Notes: generated by a model not told the origin, from the letters alone. Shown: positions 7,678-16,079, counted from the stretch's first letter. The stretch is DNA of 34,914 nt from Leptospira dzoumogneensis (GCF_004770895.1 NZ_RQHS01000008.1:1-34914), one strand, 5' to 3'. A program made the numbers and translations.

Positions 7678-9192
7678 ATGCTAAATGCGAAGATAGAGAC
7701 TAAGTGGTTCCAACTCTTTCTTGTATTAGGGATATTGACGCGAATTGCGACCGCAATCTTGAACAGCGGGTATCTCGCCTTAGACGATTATTACATTCTG
7801 TTCTTTTCCGTCCCGGCTCAATCAGAGTCATTATCTCTGATCAATTCGGTACAAGCAGTTCCCGAGATACGTTCCTTACTTCCAGACTCGATCGTCCGTC
7901 TATTTGCAACCACGGCTTATAAATTAGGATTCGAAGATCCATTATACCAGATCAAATTCGTATTTCTTTGTTTAGGGTTATTCTCCGGGATCTCTATCTG
8001 GATAGGATATAAATTCTTAAAGTATCTTTATCCGAAAGAATCGAATTCTAAAAGTTATTACCAAGCCTGGGTGCCATTATCGGGAGCATTCTTACTTTCT
8101 CTCCATTTTTTAATGCCTTTGGTTTCTACCAGGGCACTGATCGAATCCATGTCCGCTCCTTTTCTCTTAGGAGCGGTATTCTCGGCATCCATCTATTGGA
8201 GATTCGGAGAATGGAAACAATTAGGAATATCTTTAGGACTCTTGGCGATCGCTTCTCTTTTTAGATCCCAAGTCGGGGTCTGTGCCTTAGCTTTATTCTC
8301 CTTGGTCGTATATAGATCCTGGAAGAACGCAACATTCAAAGATATTTATATATTTATAATCTTTTCCGTCCTTTTAGGGATCATAACAGGAATTCCGGAC
8401 CTAATATTTAGAGGATCATTTCATTCTTCTTTAAGATCTTATATCTCTTATAATCTGCAACATTCCGCGGAATACGGGACTTCTCCCTGGTTTGCATATT
8501 TGCCCGCGATACTGGGAGTTTCCCTTTTTCCATTTCTGATCGGAAAATACAAAGGATTCGATTGGAAATCCGAATATACTAAATTTGTTCCGACTATATT
8601 ATTCTCCGCACTATTTTTGATCGTCCATTCCGCCATTCCTCATAAGGAAGAAAGATTTTTATTACCGATTCTTCCGTTATTATTGATCTTGATCTCTCCA
8701 CTTTGTGCCTATTGGAGAGGAATAGAAAAAGGAAAAATGTCCGTAAGAAGGATCTTATTCCTTATAGTGAATTTCCTTCTGCTCGACCTTTTATGTTTTT
8801 TTACTATCCAAAACAATACGATAGAACTGGTCCGATATTTAAACTTTCATAAAGAGATCAAAGAACTTTATGTCTATCGGGACTCTATTCCTCATCTGCC
8901 CGTATCTTACGCATATAGAGAACCTTTAGAAAGATACGAATACGTAGGATCCTTGGACCAGAATATGCAGCCGAAGATAGATAACTTTGATCCATTCAAA
9001 TCCTGCTCCGCCGTCCTTGCGGTTCGAAAAGATTATGTAATGAACGGAGTGGATCCGGATCCCCCTTGGATCTTGGTGGAAAATTTCAGATCCTCTCCAT
9101 TGGAAGAATTGGCGGTGTTCCTAAATCCAAGTAAGAACAAAAGAAGATCAAGTTTATATCTATATCAATTTCAATTGTGCAAGAAAAAATGA
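7678..9192 (+). CDS. GT-C fold mannosyltransferase-like membrane protein (GT22/Alg9-like)
   Basis: The 504-residue protein has about nine to eleven hydrophobic segments. The first loop carries an acidic pair (GYLALDDYYIL, about residues 31-41), the usual catalytic site of GT-C enzymes. SAIPHKEERFLLPILPLLLI near 320-340 matches the conserved HKEeRFl-P segment of the GT22 family (Alg9, Alg12, PIG-B), which transfers mannose from a polyprenyl-phosphate donor. The last 120 residues are a soluble domain. The next gene, which overlaps it by 4 nt, encodes a polyprenyl-phosphate sugar synthase, a natural donor supplier. The acceptor is unknown; lipopolysaccharide, a glycolipid or protein are all possible. 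Family fold is fairly secure, sugar specificity is inferred. Confidence 0.7.
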   Translation: MLNAKIETKWFQLFLVLGILTRIATAILNSGYLALDDYYILFFSVPAQSESLSLINSVQAVPEIRSLLPDSIVRLFATTAYKLGFEDPLYQIKFVFLCLGLFSGISIWIGYKFLKYLYPKESNSKSYYQAWVPLSGAFLLSLHFLMPLVSTRALIESMSAPFLLGAVFSASIYWRFGEWKQLGISLGLLAIASLFRSQVGVCALALFSLVVYRSWKNATFKDIYIFIIFSVLLGIITGIPDLIFRGSFHSSLRSYISYNLQHSAEYGTSPWFAYLPAILGVSLFPFLIGKYKGFDWKSEYTKFVPTILFSALFLIVHSAIPHKEERFLLPILPLLLILISPLCAYWRGIEKGKMSVRRILFLIVNFLLLDLLCFFTIQNNTIELVRYLNFHKEIKELYVYRDSIPHLPVSYAYREPLERYEYVGSLDQNMQPKIDNFDPFKSCSAVLAVRKDYVMNGVDPDPPWILVENFRSSPLEELAVFLNPSKNKRRSSLYLYQFQLCKKK

Positions 9193-10346
9193 GACCTAAG
9201 ATATCCGTATTATTACCCACATATAACGAAGTAGAAAATATCGAAAAATGTATTTCAGGAGTATCTCAAACCTTCAACGGTCTGGAATATGAAATAATCG
9301 TAATAGATGATAACAGCCCGGACGGGACCTGGTCCGTGGTGGAAAAATTAAAAGATCAAAATCCTAAAGTAAAATTGATCCGAAGAATGACCGAAAAGGG
9401 ACTCTCCTCTGCGATCATAACCGGGATGAGCGCCGCAGAGGGAGAAAACTTTCTGGTAATGGACTCGGATCTACAGCATGACGAATCTGTCTTACCTCAA
9501 ATGTTAAAAAGTTTGGAAGAAGGAGCAGACATTGCAGTCGGCACCAGATATGCCAACGGAGGATCCACCGGAAAATGGAATTATATACGTAAATTCCTGA
9601 GTGTGACAGCGAATTCTTTTACGAAACTTCTTCTTCCGATACGCATCTCAGATCCTATGAGCGGATTTTTCGCGATCAAAAGAGAAGTATTCTTTAAGTA
9701 CGGATACAAGATCAATCCGATCGGATTTAAGATCTTATTGGAGATCTTAGGCAGAGCGGAGAAGGATCTGCAAATTGCGGAGGTCCCATTCTATTTTCGC
9801 ACAAGACTCCATGGAGAAACTAAGATCAATAACTCTATCGCCAGAAGTTTTTTAATGGCGGTATTGGATTTACGTTTCGGGAAATGGATCTCTTCCACAT
9901 TTTTATTATATTCGATAGTAGGACTAAGCGGGGTCGTAGTAAATCTTTTAGGCTTTATCTTATTTGAAAATTTGGGAGTCAAAGATCTCGAGACAGGCGT
10001 AGGAATATTGCCGATCTTCCCTACTTCCGTGTTTTTCGGGATAGAACTATCCATTATCAGTAATTTTATACTGAATAATTACTTTACGTTTTATGAAACT
10101 AGATACGAAAAATGGGCGGCTATCCGAGGATTTATCATATTCTCAGGAGTAAGCGCCCTCGGGATTTTTGTTCAGTTGGGAATATTCCAACTGATGTTCT
10201 ATAAGATCCTACCCCGCCTTGAAATGCCCCAAAATTTCGAGTTAAGACTTCTATGCGATCTGATCGCTATCTCGATCGCAATGTTTACGAATTATTTTCT
10301 GAACTCTAACCTGACCTGGATGGATCAGGCGAAAAAGAGATTGTAG
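9189..10346 (+). CDS. Polyprenyl-phosphate mannose synthase (DPM1-like GT2) fused to GtrA domain
   Basis: The N-terminal domain (about 1-225) is a GT2 glycosyltransferase of the dolichol-phosphate mannose synthase type, with LLPTYNEVENI, VIDDNSPDGT and the DXD-like MDSDLQHDE (91-99). The C-terminal part (about 230-385) has four membrane segments and the look of a GtrA domain (FLLYSIVGLSGVVVNLLGFILFE, FILNNYFTFYETR, NYFLNSNLTW), which is thought to help flip polyprenyl-phosphate sugars. I chose the ATG at 9189, which gives an ATGA overlap with the stop of the mannosyltransferase gene, over a GTG at 9177. The enzyme would charge undecaprenyl or a related phosphate with a hexose at the inner membrane. 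Its stop codon lies inside a palindrome. Confidence 0.85.
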   Translation: MRPKISVLLPTYNEVENIEKCISGVSQTFNGLEYEIIVIDDNSPDGTWSVVEKLKDQNPKVKLIRRMTEKGLSSAIITGMSAAEGENFLVMDSDLQHDESVLPQMLKSLEEGADIAVGTRYANGGSTGKWNYIRKFLSVTANSFTKLLLPIRISDPMSGFFAIKREVFFKYGYKINPIGFKILLEILGRAEKDLQIAEVPFYFRTRLHGETKINNSIARSFLMAVLDLRFGKWISSTFLLYSIVGLSGVVVNLLGFILFENLGVKDLETGVGILPIFPTSVFFGIELSIISNFILNNYFTFYETRYEKWAAIRGFIIFSGVSALGIFVQLGIFQLMFYKILPRLEMPQNFELRLLCDLIAISIAMFTNYFLNSNLTWMDQAKKRL

Positions 10347-10358
10347 GAGTTCCTACAA
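10341..10358. repeat. Palindromic repeat containing a stop codon
   Basis: TTGTAGGAGTTCCTACAA has 8-bp arms around GT. The TAG at 10344-10346 is the stop codon of the synthase gene. A further weak hairpin (CGGT, CCAAA, ACCG) with a short T run follows to about 10377, before the end of the convergent qorB-like gene at 10384. The ensemble could serve as a terminator, but the stems are short. It belongs to the dispersed GTAGGA/TCCTAC family. Confidence 0.6.
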
Positions 10359-10383
10359 CCGGTCCAAAACCGATTTTCAATGT

Positions 10384-11262
10384 TTAAGAGGTCAGAACGG
10401 ATCTATTTTCCTTGAGTAAATCAGTTACATCCTGAAGAGATTCCCCAATTAGATCTTTTACCAATGTATTCACATCTTTTAAATAACCTTCTCGGATTGA
10501 GACATCAAAAGAAGCGAGTGCATCCGCCATAGGTTTTGGAACTCCCGCTCCGACTAATGCTTTAGAAAGTTCTTCTGCAGGAAGATCCACATAGGAAACG
10601 GATACACCGGTTAATTCGGAGATGAATTTTGCAAGTTCTGGGTAGGTCCAAGCTTTCGGCCCGCTGATCTCTAAAATTTGATTTCCGGATCCGGAAGATA
10701 ATAAAGCTGCCGCTGCCGCCTTCGCACAGTCGGTTCTGGAAATATAAGCGCAGGAACCTTCTCCGCCTGAACCGTAAAGAGAACCGCTTGCAATTGAGTG
10801 TTGTAGTTTAGGTATTAGATAATCAGAATATAGATTATTTCGAAGAATCGTATATGCAAGACCGCTTTGTTTGATCTTTTCTTCGGTGCCTTCATGTTCG
10901 AAAGCGAATGTGACCGGGACTTCGTTCGCTTTGGTGAGAGAAGTATAAAGAACTCTTTTGGCTCCCACTTTTACTGCGGCATCAACTGCGTTACTATGTC
11001 CTTCCAGTCTATTTCCTATATCATCGGTGCTAATGATCAAGATCCGATCTGCACCTTGGAATGCAGAGGTAAGACTTGCAGGATCGTCAAAACTTGCCTT
11101 TCTTACTATAACTCCCCTTTTTGCAAAGTCCTCTAAACTTTCCGGCTTACGAGTTGTTGCGATGATCTTTTTCTGGCCTCTTTTTAATAATTCTTCTAGG
11201 ACAATTTTTCCTAGATGGCCGGAAGCTCCGGTCACGAGTACTGTTTCGGAAATGCTGCTCAT
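10384..11262 (-). CDS. NmrA/QorB-like NAD(P)H-dependent oxidoreductase
   Basis: The 292-residue product is an atypical short-chain dehydrogenase. The Rossmann motif TGASGHLG lies at residues 11-18 and ATTRKPESL follows as the NADPH-phosphate-binding loop. The central RVLYTSLTKANEVPVTFAFEH and GLAYTILRNNLYSDYL stretches match QorB (YtfG)-type quinone reductases of the atypical SDR a5 group, and the length agrees with them (about 285 residues). The expected role is cytosolic NADPH-linked quinone or disulfide-stress detoxification. No HxlR-type regulator gene is adjacent, although the upstream region has an inverted repeat that could bind one. The start is the ATG at 11262 with AAGGAA upstream. 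Related NmrA-like sensors are an alternative. Confidence 0.75.
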   Translation of the reverse strand: MSSISETVLVTGASGHLGKIVLEELLKRGQKKIIATTRKPESLEDFAKRGVIVRKASFDDPASLTSAFQGADRILIISTDDIGNRLEGHSNAVDAAVKVGAKRVLYTSLTKANEVPVTFAFEHEGTEEKIKQSGLAYTILRNNLYSDYLIPKLQHSIASGSLYGSGGEGSCAYISRTDCAKAAAAALLSSGSGNQILEISGPKAWTYPELAKFISELTGVSVSYVDLPAEELSKALVGAGVPKPMADALASFDVSIREGYLKDVNTLVKDLIGESLQDVTDLLKENRSVLTS

Positions 11263-11308
11263 TTGGTTCCTTAAACCTGTTTTTGGTCTACGTTAGATTT
11301 ACATTTTT

Positions 11309-11338
11309 AGACTACTTGAAATAATAAAAGTTACAAGT
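11309..11338 (-). promoter_or_regulatory. Putative promoter and operator-like repeat of the qorB-like gene
   Basis: On the minus strand TTGTAA (11331-11336) and TAGTCT (11309-11314) form a weak -35/-10 pair with a 16-nt spacer. It overlaps the inverted repeat ACTTG (11314-11318) and CAAGT (11334-11338) almost exactly. About 47 nt remain to the start codon. Placement over a promoter suggests a repressor site, by inference only. Confidence 0.3.
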
Positions 11339-11387
11339 TAATTTTTAGCCTAGACAACTCGGTGCGTCAAATTCTATTTTTTATTCT

Positions 11388-11460
11388 CACGCAGAGGCGC
11401 GGTGTCGCAGAGTAAATCGGATTTACACTAAGCTCTCTGCGGCTTCACGGCTCTCCGTGC
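11388..11460. repeat. Dispersed repeat element, copy 1 (CACGCAGAGGCGC type)
   Basis: The left end CACGCAGAGGCGC (11388-11400) and the right end CTCTCCGTG (11451-11459) are near-inverted repeats. The flank after the right end, GTGCAAATTTTTATGATTTTAA, closely matches the flank at 21038-21060 (GTGCCAATTTTTAGTATTTTAA). Copies 2 and 3 lie at 20956-21040 and 21063-21130. It fills the gap between the hypothetical gene and qorB and encodes nothing recognisable. Confidence 0.6.
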
Positions 11461-11496
11461 AAATTTTTATGATTTTAACCTCACTCGAAGGCAAAA

Positions 11497-11514
11497 ATGT
11501 AGGAACTCCAACAT
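11497..11514. repeat. Palindromic short repeat
   Basis: ATGTAGGAACTCCAACAT is an imperfect palindrome of the dispersed family (arms ATGTAGGA and TCCAACAT, one G-A mismatch). It lies 18 nt beyond the end of the minus-strand gene at 11533 and next to the longer repeat at 11388-11460, as in the region downstream of trpA. Confidence 0.55.
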
Positions 11515-11532
11515 CGCTTGGATTCGGGAAGT

Positions 11533-12219
<687 letters not shown>

Positions 12220-12240
12220 ACGAGTTTTTGGTGGCCCGGA

Positions 12241-12263
12241 GGAACCAGCTTAAACGAGGTTCC
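12241..12263. promoter_or_regulatory. Inverted repeat in leader of hypothetical gene
   Basis: GGAACC (12241-12246) and GGTTCC (12258-12263) are perfect inverted repeats 11 nt apart, 21 nt upstream of the minus-strand ATG at 12219. This could be a leader hairpin or an operator in the divergent region. Nothing else supports a specific role. Confidence 0.25.
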
Positions 12264-12277
12264 GAATTTCGCGAGAA

Positions 12278-12305
12278 TTTACCGGGTATCCGGGGAGAGT
12301 ATATA
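12278..12305 (+). promoter_or_regulatory. Putative promoter of the lipoprotein operon
   Basis: TTTACC (12278-12283) and TATATA (12300-12305) have a 16-nt spacer and lie 36 to 87 nt upstream of the two candidate start codons. The -10 is good, the -35 fair (4 of 6). Confidence 0.35.
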
Positions 12306-12391
12306 AAAAAAATCCGGGTCTGAAAAGCCCTCTTTTGGCTATGCAAAAAAACCGCTTGTCCACGGAATGTGCGCTCCTTGAATGGGGAGGA

Positions 12392-12865
12392 ATGGCTATT
12401 CTACCCATTTTAACTCATTCTAGGACCGGAATAAATATTCAGTTATGCAAGGGAATCCTGGCCCTATCTTGCCTAACCTTGGTTTCCTGCTTTTCCGTGG
12501 AATTTATCCAAGAAGGGATCCAGAAAGAAACAGTACTTGTTTCTCATAAACCAGGCTGGGAGCAGATAGAGATCTTGAAACATCCTCCCAAACGCAGGAA
12601 TTACAAAACTTACGGAAGAGTGATCGTTAGGAACTTCGGGGACGGAAGAATAGAAAAATTCTATTACGAAAAAATTAAGAAAGAACTTTTTGACAAAGGT
12701 ATGGACGGAATGTATCTCGCAAATGTAGGTCTTGTCCCTGTTCCTCCCACAATTTTTCAAACGGGTACTACCGAAGGTTATACTACAAGTATGGCAGAGA
12801 TCGCAAAGAATGCAAAAGTTTTGGAAGGAGTCGCATTCCGTTACAGAGAAAGGGATGAAGAATAA
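12392..12865 (+). CDS. Putative lipoprotein
   Basis: The product contains a hydrophobic segment ending in a lipobox (GILALSCLTLVSC), so it is probably lipidated at that cysteine and exported. The mature part, about 125 residues, contains RRNYKTYGRVIVRNFGDGRI and a C-terminal helix rich in charged residues. I know no function for it. The start is uncertain: the ATG at 12392 gives a 33-residue leader, which is rather long, and its GGGGAGG sits almost against the ATG. An ATG at 12341 or TTG at 12335 would make the leader implausibly long. Its stop codon overlaps the next start by one base (TAATG), so the two genes form a translationally coupled pair. Confidence 0.65.
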   Translation: MAILPILTHSRTGINIQLCKGILALSCLTLVSCFSVEFIQEGIQKETVLVSHKPGWEQIEILKHPPKRRNYKTYGRVIVRNFGDGRIEKFYYEKIKKELFDKGMDGMYLANVGLVPVPPTIFQTGTTEGYTTSMAEIAKNAKVLEGVAFRYRERDEE

Positions 12866-13359
12866 TGGCAAGGCGTCTAGACAGCGAGATTAAAGTTTTG
12901 CCTAACGGAGATTGGATCTTCCGAGAAGCAAAAATAGAACAAAAAGATATTTTGGAATATTTCCGCAAAAACCTGAAAGAAGCGGAAGACGGGATCTATA
13001 TAGACAATCAGTACGGAGAATTTTCGGAAAACGGATATTTGGAATTATTCGGTTACCCTTTAAACCTGATCAGAGTCTGGGAGAAGGAGGGAGAATTTTA
13101 TTTTTTAAGCGATTCCGGTGAAGAATTGCCTCTCTCTTCTTTGCAGATCGCGGCAGACTCGGAAGGAGAATTATTCGCCAGGAAAAAGGATCATCTTTTT
13201 CTAAAATATAAGATCGCCAGAAATGTTTCTTCCATACTAAGCGAATATTTATCTGAGTCCGAGGAAGGATTAAAACTAGTCGTCCAAAATAAAGAGATCC
13301 CAATCTTGGAAACCGGGGAAAATCCGAATGTTTCTCTTCCTAAAGAATTCCAAAAATAG
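12865..13359 (+). CDS. Hypothetical protein, DUF1285-like
   Basis: The 164-residue soluble protein has a pattern reminiscent of DUF1285: VLPNGDWIFREAKIEQKDILEYF, then a K-N-L-K-E-A-E-D-G-IYI segment, then alternating short strands (GEFSENGYLELFGYPL, EGEFYFLSDSGEELPL). This is an impression from spacing and residue pattern, not a proven homology. It is translationally coupled to the upstream lipoprotein gene (TAATG). Its stop codon lies in a palindrome shared with the convergent alcohol dehydrogenase gene. Confidence 0.6.
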   Translation: MARRLDSEIKVLPNGDWIFREAKIEQKDILEYFRKNLKEAEDGIYIDNQYGEFSENGYLELFGYPLNLIRVWEKEGEFYFLSDSGEELPLSSLQIAADSEGELFARKKDHLFLKYKIARNVSSILSEYLSESEEGLKLVVQNKEIPILETGENPNVSLPKEFQK

Positions 13360-13373
13360 ATCGGATCTATTTT
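13353..13373. terminator. Bidirectional palindrome holding both stop codons of convergent genes
   Basis: AAAATAGATC (13353-13362) and GATCTATTTT (13364-13373) are perfect 10-bp arms around one G. The plus-strand TAG (13357-13359) and the minus-strand TAG (13367-13369) occupy mirror positions in the arms. Each strand reads an A-rich 5' arm and a U-rich 3' arm, the layout of a bidirectional intrinsic terminator, although the stem is AT-rich and therefore weak. Confidence 0.5.
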
Positions 13374-14422
13374 CCGGATAATACCAATCTTCCCAATACC
13401 TTACCGGAAGATAGATCATTTAAAGCAGAATCCGCTTCTCTCAAATTCCTGATCTGGACTGGAACTGGGCGTATCTTTTTCTCGGATACGAGTTTTAGTA
13501 ATTCCTTTAACTCGCCAGGAGAACCTGTGTAACTTCCTCGAACTGTTAAACTTCTGAGAGAAAGGATCGGGGTCGGGATCTTTAACTCTCCGCCGAATAA
13601 TCCTACACCTATCAGAGTTCCATTCTTTTTCAAAAGAGAAAATCCTAAAGAAGAAGTGGCACTATTATTCACAAAATCGATCACGACAGAAACTCCTAAG
13701 GGACCGGAGATCTTTTTGACCTCAGCCGCCGGATCAGGATGAGAAGAAGTTACCGTATAAAATCCAAGATCTTTCAGTTTTTTCAAACGAGACTCTTCCA
13801 AATCCAAGAAGATCACTTTCGCTTCCGTAAGAAGAGGAACCAATTGAGAAGCAAACATCCCAAGTCCTCCTGCTCCTATGATTACCAATGAATCCGTTTT
13901 TTTAAGCGGGAGAGCTTTTTTCAAGGCGCCGTACGCTGTAAGACCTGCACATGCGTAAGAACATGCATACTCTGGAGAAAGATCATAAATATCTAAAAGC
14001 CATTTTTCATCCGGGACTAAGATCCGATCCGAATATCCTCCGTCTTGGTAGATCCCTAAAGATTTAGGAGCGGAACAAAGCTGCGGATTTCCGGATCCAC
14101 ATTCTTCGCAGGAACCACAGCCGATCCAAGGATAAACTAATTTTGTTTCTCCTACAGAAACGGATTTCACTTTAGATCCGATTTTTAGGACCCTGCCTAC
14201 TACTTCATGACCAGGAGTGAGTGGGAGTTTGACTCCCCTATCCTTTACGAATAGTTTTTCTTCTCCTCCAATTTTATAATAACCGTCCCTTAAATGAAGG
14301 TCCGAATGACATACCCCGCAAGAGATTACTTCCAATAAAACTTCCGAATCTTTCGGTTCCGGGTCTTGTTTTTCTTCCCATTGTAAAGAGGATCCGAATT
14401 CTACTAATCTAATACTTTTCAC
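13367..14422 (-). CDS. Zinc-dependent alcohol dehydrogenase (AdhA/AdhP-like)
   Basis: The 351-residue protein is a medium-chain zinc dehydrogenase. Catalytic zinc ligands are Cys38 in CGVCHSD and His72 in GHEVVG. The structural zinc site has Cys102, 105, 108 and 116. A Rossmann motif, GAGGLGMFASQL, follows near residue 180. It would oxidise primary alcohols or reduce aldehydes with NAD(P) in the cytosol. The start is a GTG that overlaps the stop of the esterase gene (TAGTG) and is preceded by AGAGG at a good distance, so the two genes are coupled. A natural pairing is ester hydrolysis followed by alcohol oxidation. The true substrate is not visible. Confidence 0.85.
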   Translation of the reverse strand: MKSIRLVEFGSSLQWEEKQDPEPKDSEVLLEVISCGVCHSDLHLRDGYYKIGGEEKLFVKDRGVKLPLTPGHEVVGRVLKIGSKVKSVSVGETKLVYPWIGCGSCEECGSGNPQLCSAPKSLGIYQDGGYSDRILVPDEKWLLDIYDLSPEYACSYACAGLTAYGALKKALPLKKTDSLVIIGAGGLGMFASQLVPLLTEAKVIFLDLEESRLKKLKDLGFYTVTSSHPDPAAEVKKISGPLGVSVVIDFVNNSATSSLGFSLLKKNGTLIGVGLFGGELKIPTPILSLRSLTVRGSYTGSPGELKELLKLVSEKKIRPVPVQIRNLREADSALNDLSSGKVLGRLVLSGK

Positions 14423-15363
14423 TAATGTAAAACCTCTTTCCGTTTGAAAACTCTATCCATTTCTTCCGAGATCATTTTTAGTCCTACTTCAGGAGCCTTG
14501 AGTAAATTTACCTTTGTAAAAAATCCGTGGGTGTATCCTTTGAATTCTTTGAATAAAACGGAAACTCCGGCTTCCTTTAGCTTTTCTGCATATAGTTTTC
14601 CGTCGTCTCTGAGCGGATCAATATCTGCAATAAATACGATCGCAGGAGGAAGATCCTTCCAATCCGTTTGGTATAAAGGAGAAGCTTTGGCGTTGGATCT
14701 CGTAATTGGATCAGGAAGATATTGATCGATAAACCATTCCATATCTTTTTTAGTAAGCCCGGGACCTAATTCGAATTCTTTATAAGAATCTGTATCACAA
14801 ATTGCTTCTGTAACTGGATAGATCAGGATTTGTAGATCGATTTTCGGACCGGATGTTTCTTTAGCTCTTAGAATGGTAGAAGCAGCCAAATTTCCTCCCG
14901 CACTATCACCTGCCACTACCAAGGGAAGTCCTTTCCAGAGATTCTGGTTTTGAGAAGAGATCCATTCTAAAGAAGAATACGCATCTTCTAACGGTAAAGG
15001 AAAAGGGAATTCGGGAGCGAGTCTATAGTCTACTAGAGATACGATACTTGAAGTGATCTCTGCAAGTTTGCGTGCAAATGGATCGAAATCTTTTAATCTT
15101 CCTACAACCCATCCTCCGCCATGGAAGTATAAAATTTTGGACTTAGGTTCCGATTTTGGAATATAATTTTTTATGAATACATTTCCGTCTTTGGAAGGGA
15201 TGAAGATATCCTGGACTTCCCTCATGAGAGGACCTTCTCCCAAAAGTTCTCCGATCGCAGAATAACCGTCCCTTCTTTCCTGGATACTTCCTTGGGTAAA
15301 ACCTGTGAGTCCCTTAGAGGAAATCAGATTTGCGTATTCCAACATCTCCGGAGCAAATTCCAT
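14422..15363 (-). CDS. Alpha/beta hydrolase, hormone-sensitive-lipase (HSL/type IV) family esterase
   Basis: The 313-residue protein has the oxyanion-hole motif HGGGW (81-85), the nucleophile motif GDSAGGN (152-158, Ser154), an Asp in ADIDPLRDDG (about 245) and a His in YTHGF (about 278), which is the full catalytic set of HSL-type carboxylesterases. There is no signal peptide, so it is likely cytosolic. It probably hydrolyses short-chain esters. It leads a two-gene unit with the alcohol dehydrogenase. The ATG at 15363 is preceded by GGGAG at good spacing, and a promoter with a perfect TATAAT lies just upstream. Confidence 0.85.
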   Translation of the reverse strand: MEFAPEMLEYANLISSKGLTGFTQGSIQERRDGYSAIGELLGEGPLMREVQDIFIPSKDGNVFIKNYIPKSEPKSKILYFHGGGWVVGRLKDFDPFARKLAEITSSIVSLVDYRLAPEFPFPLPLEDAYSSLEWISSQNQNLWKGLPLVVAGDSAGGNLAASTILRAKETSGPKIDLQILIYPVTEAICDTDSYKEFELGPGLTKKDMEWFIDQYLPDPITRSNAKASPLYQTDWKDLPPAIVFIADIDPLRDDGKLYAEKLKEAGVSVLFKEFKGYTHGFFTKVNLLKAPEVGLKMISEEMDRVFKRKEVLH

Positions 15364-15398
15364 TCTTTTCTCCCTTTATAAGTAAGGAAGAAAAGTAT

Positions 15399-15427
15399 AT
15401 TATAAAACAGACGATTTGTCGTTCCAG
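15399..15427 (-). promoter_or_regulatory. Promoter of the esterase-alcohol dehydrogenase unit
   Basis: On the minus strand CTGGAA (15422-15427) is followed by a 17-nt spacer and a perfect TATAAT (15399-15404), about 36 nt before the ATG. The spacer contains a short palindrome (ACGA, CAAA, TCGT). It lies in the 93-base gap after the acetyltransferase gene, so this unit need not depend on read-through. Confidence 0.5.
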
Positions 15428-15456
15428 TTTATAGATCGGGAAAGAATAATATGGAA

Positions 15457-16077
15457 TTAGAAGGAGGAACGATTCGCTTCCATATAATAATGATTAGGAA
15501 CTAAACCTTTCGGCCCGGAAAAATTCCTGGCTTCTACGATCTCGAATCCTAATTTTTTATACAGACCTTGAGCATTCGGATTCTCTTGGGAAACATCCAA
15601 AGAAATTTTATCGTAACCCGGGTAAGTGGATATCGCAAATCGGATCAGCTTCTCCGCTATCCCTTGCCTTCTTTCTTTTTCAGGAACTGCGATATGGCCC
15701 AAGTATAATCTGCCGGACTTAGGAGGTTGGATCATTCCTTCCATACTGAGTCCACGAACTGCAACCTTAGGAGCTTTGAATCCATAAATTCGGAAAATAT
15801 TTCCTGCAGTAGCAGCATTCTGGAAGAAGAAGTTCTCGGAGAGGAATATTACGATACTACCTACAACCTCTCCATTCTTCTCGGCCAAATAATGGTTCTT
15901 ATAACTGAATGTATTCTTGGTCCCTTGGAAGGATTTGATCAGAAAATCCTGAGAGGAAATTTTTCCCTCATTGAATACATAGTCCCAGGCTGCAGGCCCG
16001 GAACTATAGATCAAAGGAACAGCGGAGGGCGCGTCTTCCGGCCTGGCAGGACGGATTGTAATCGGTTCTTTAGACAT
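15457..16077 (-). CDS. GNAT family N-acetyltransferase
   Basis: The 206-residue product has the GNAT core. ITIRPARPEDA opens the first strand. LYLGHIAVPEKERRQGIAEKLIRFA (about 123-147) contains strand 4 and the acetyl-CoA pyrophosphate loop (RRQGIA), and NAQGLYKKLGFEIV forms the C-terminal signature. The family acetylates amines, peptides or antibiotics; the substrate here is not predictable. It starts 2 nt after the stop of the TPR gene and closes the cyclase-dxs-TPR-GNAT series. Its stop is followed by a promoter for the next unit. Confidence 0.85.
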   Translation of the reverse strand: MSKEPITIRPARPEDAPSAVPLIYSSGPAAWDYVFNEGKISSQDFLIKSFQGTKNTFSYKNHYLAEKNGEVVGSIVIFLSENFFFQNAATAGNIFRIYGFKAPKVAVRGLSMEGMIQPPKSGRLYLGHIAVPEKERRQGIAEKLIRFAISTYPGYDKISLDVSQENPNAQGLYKKLGFEIVEARNFSGPKGLVPNHYYMEANRSSF

Positions 16078-16079
16078 TC

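Noticed and set aside
10359..10377. Classical rho-independent terminator after the synthase gene
   Set aside because: The CGGT/ACCG stem is only 4 bp and the T run is four bases, so I list it only as part of the palindromic region.
10958..11296. 112-codon plus-strand frame opposite the qorB-like gene
   Set aside because: It is a shadow of a gene with intact Rossmann and QorB motifs, with no start signal.
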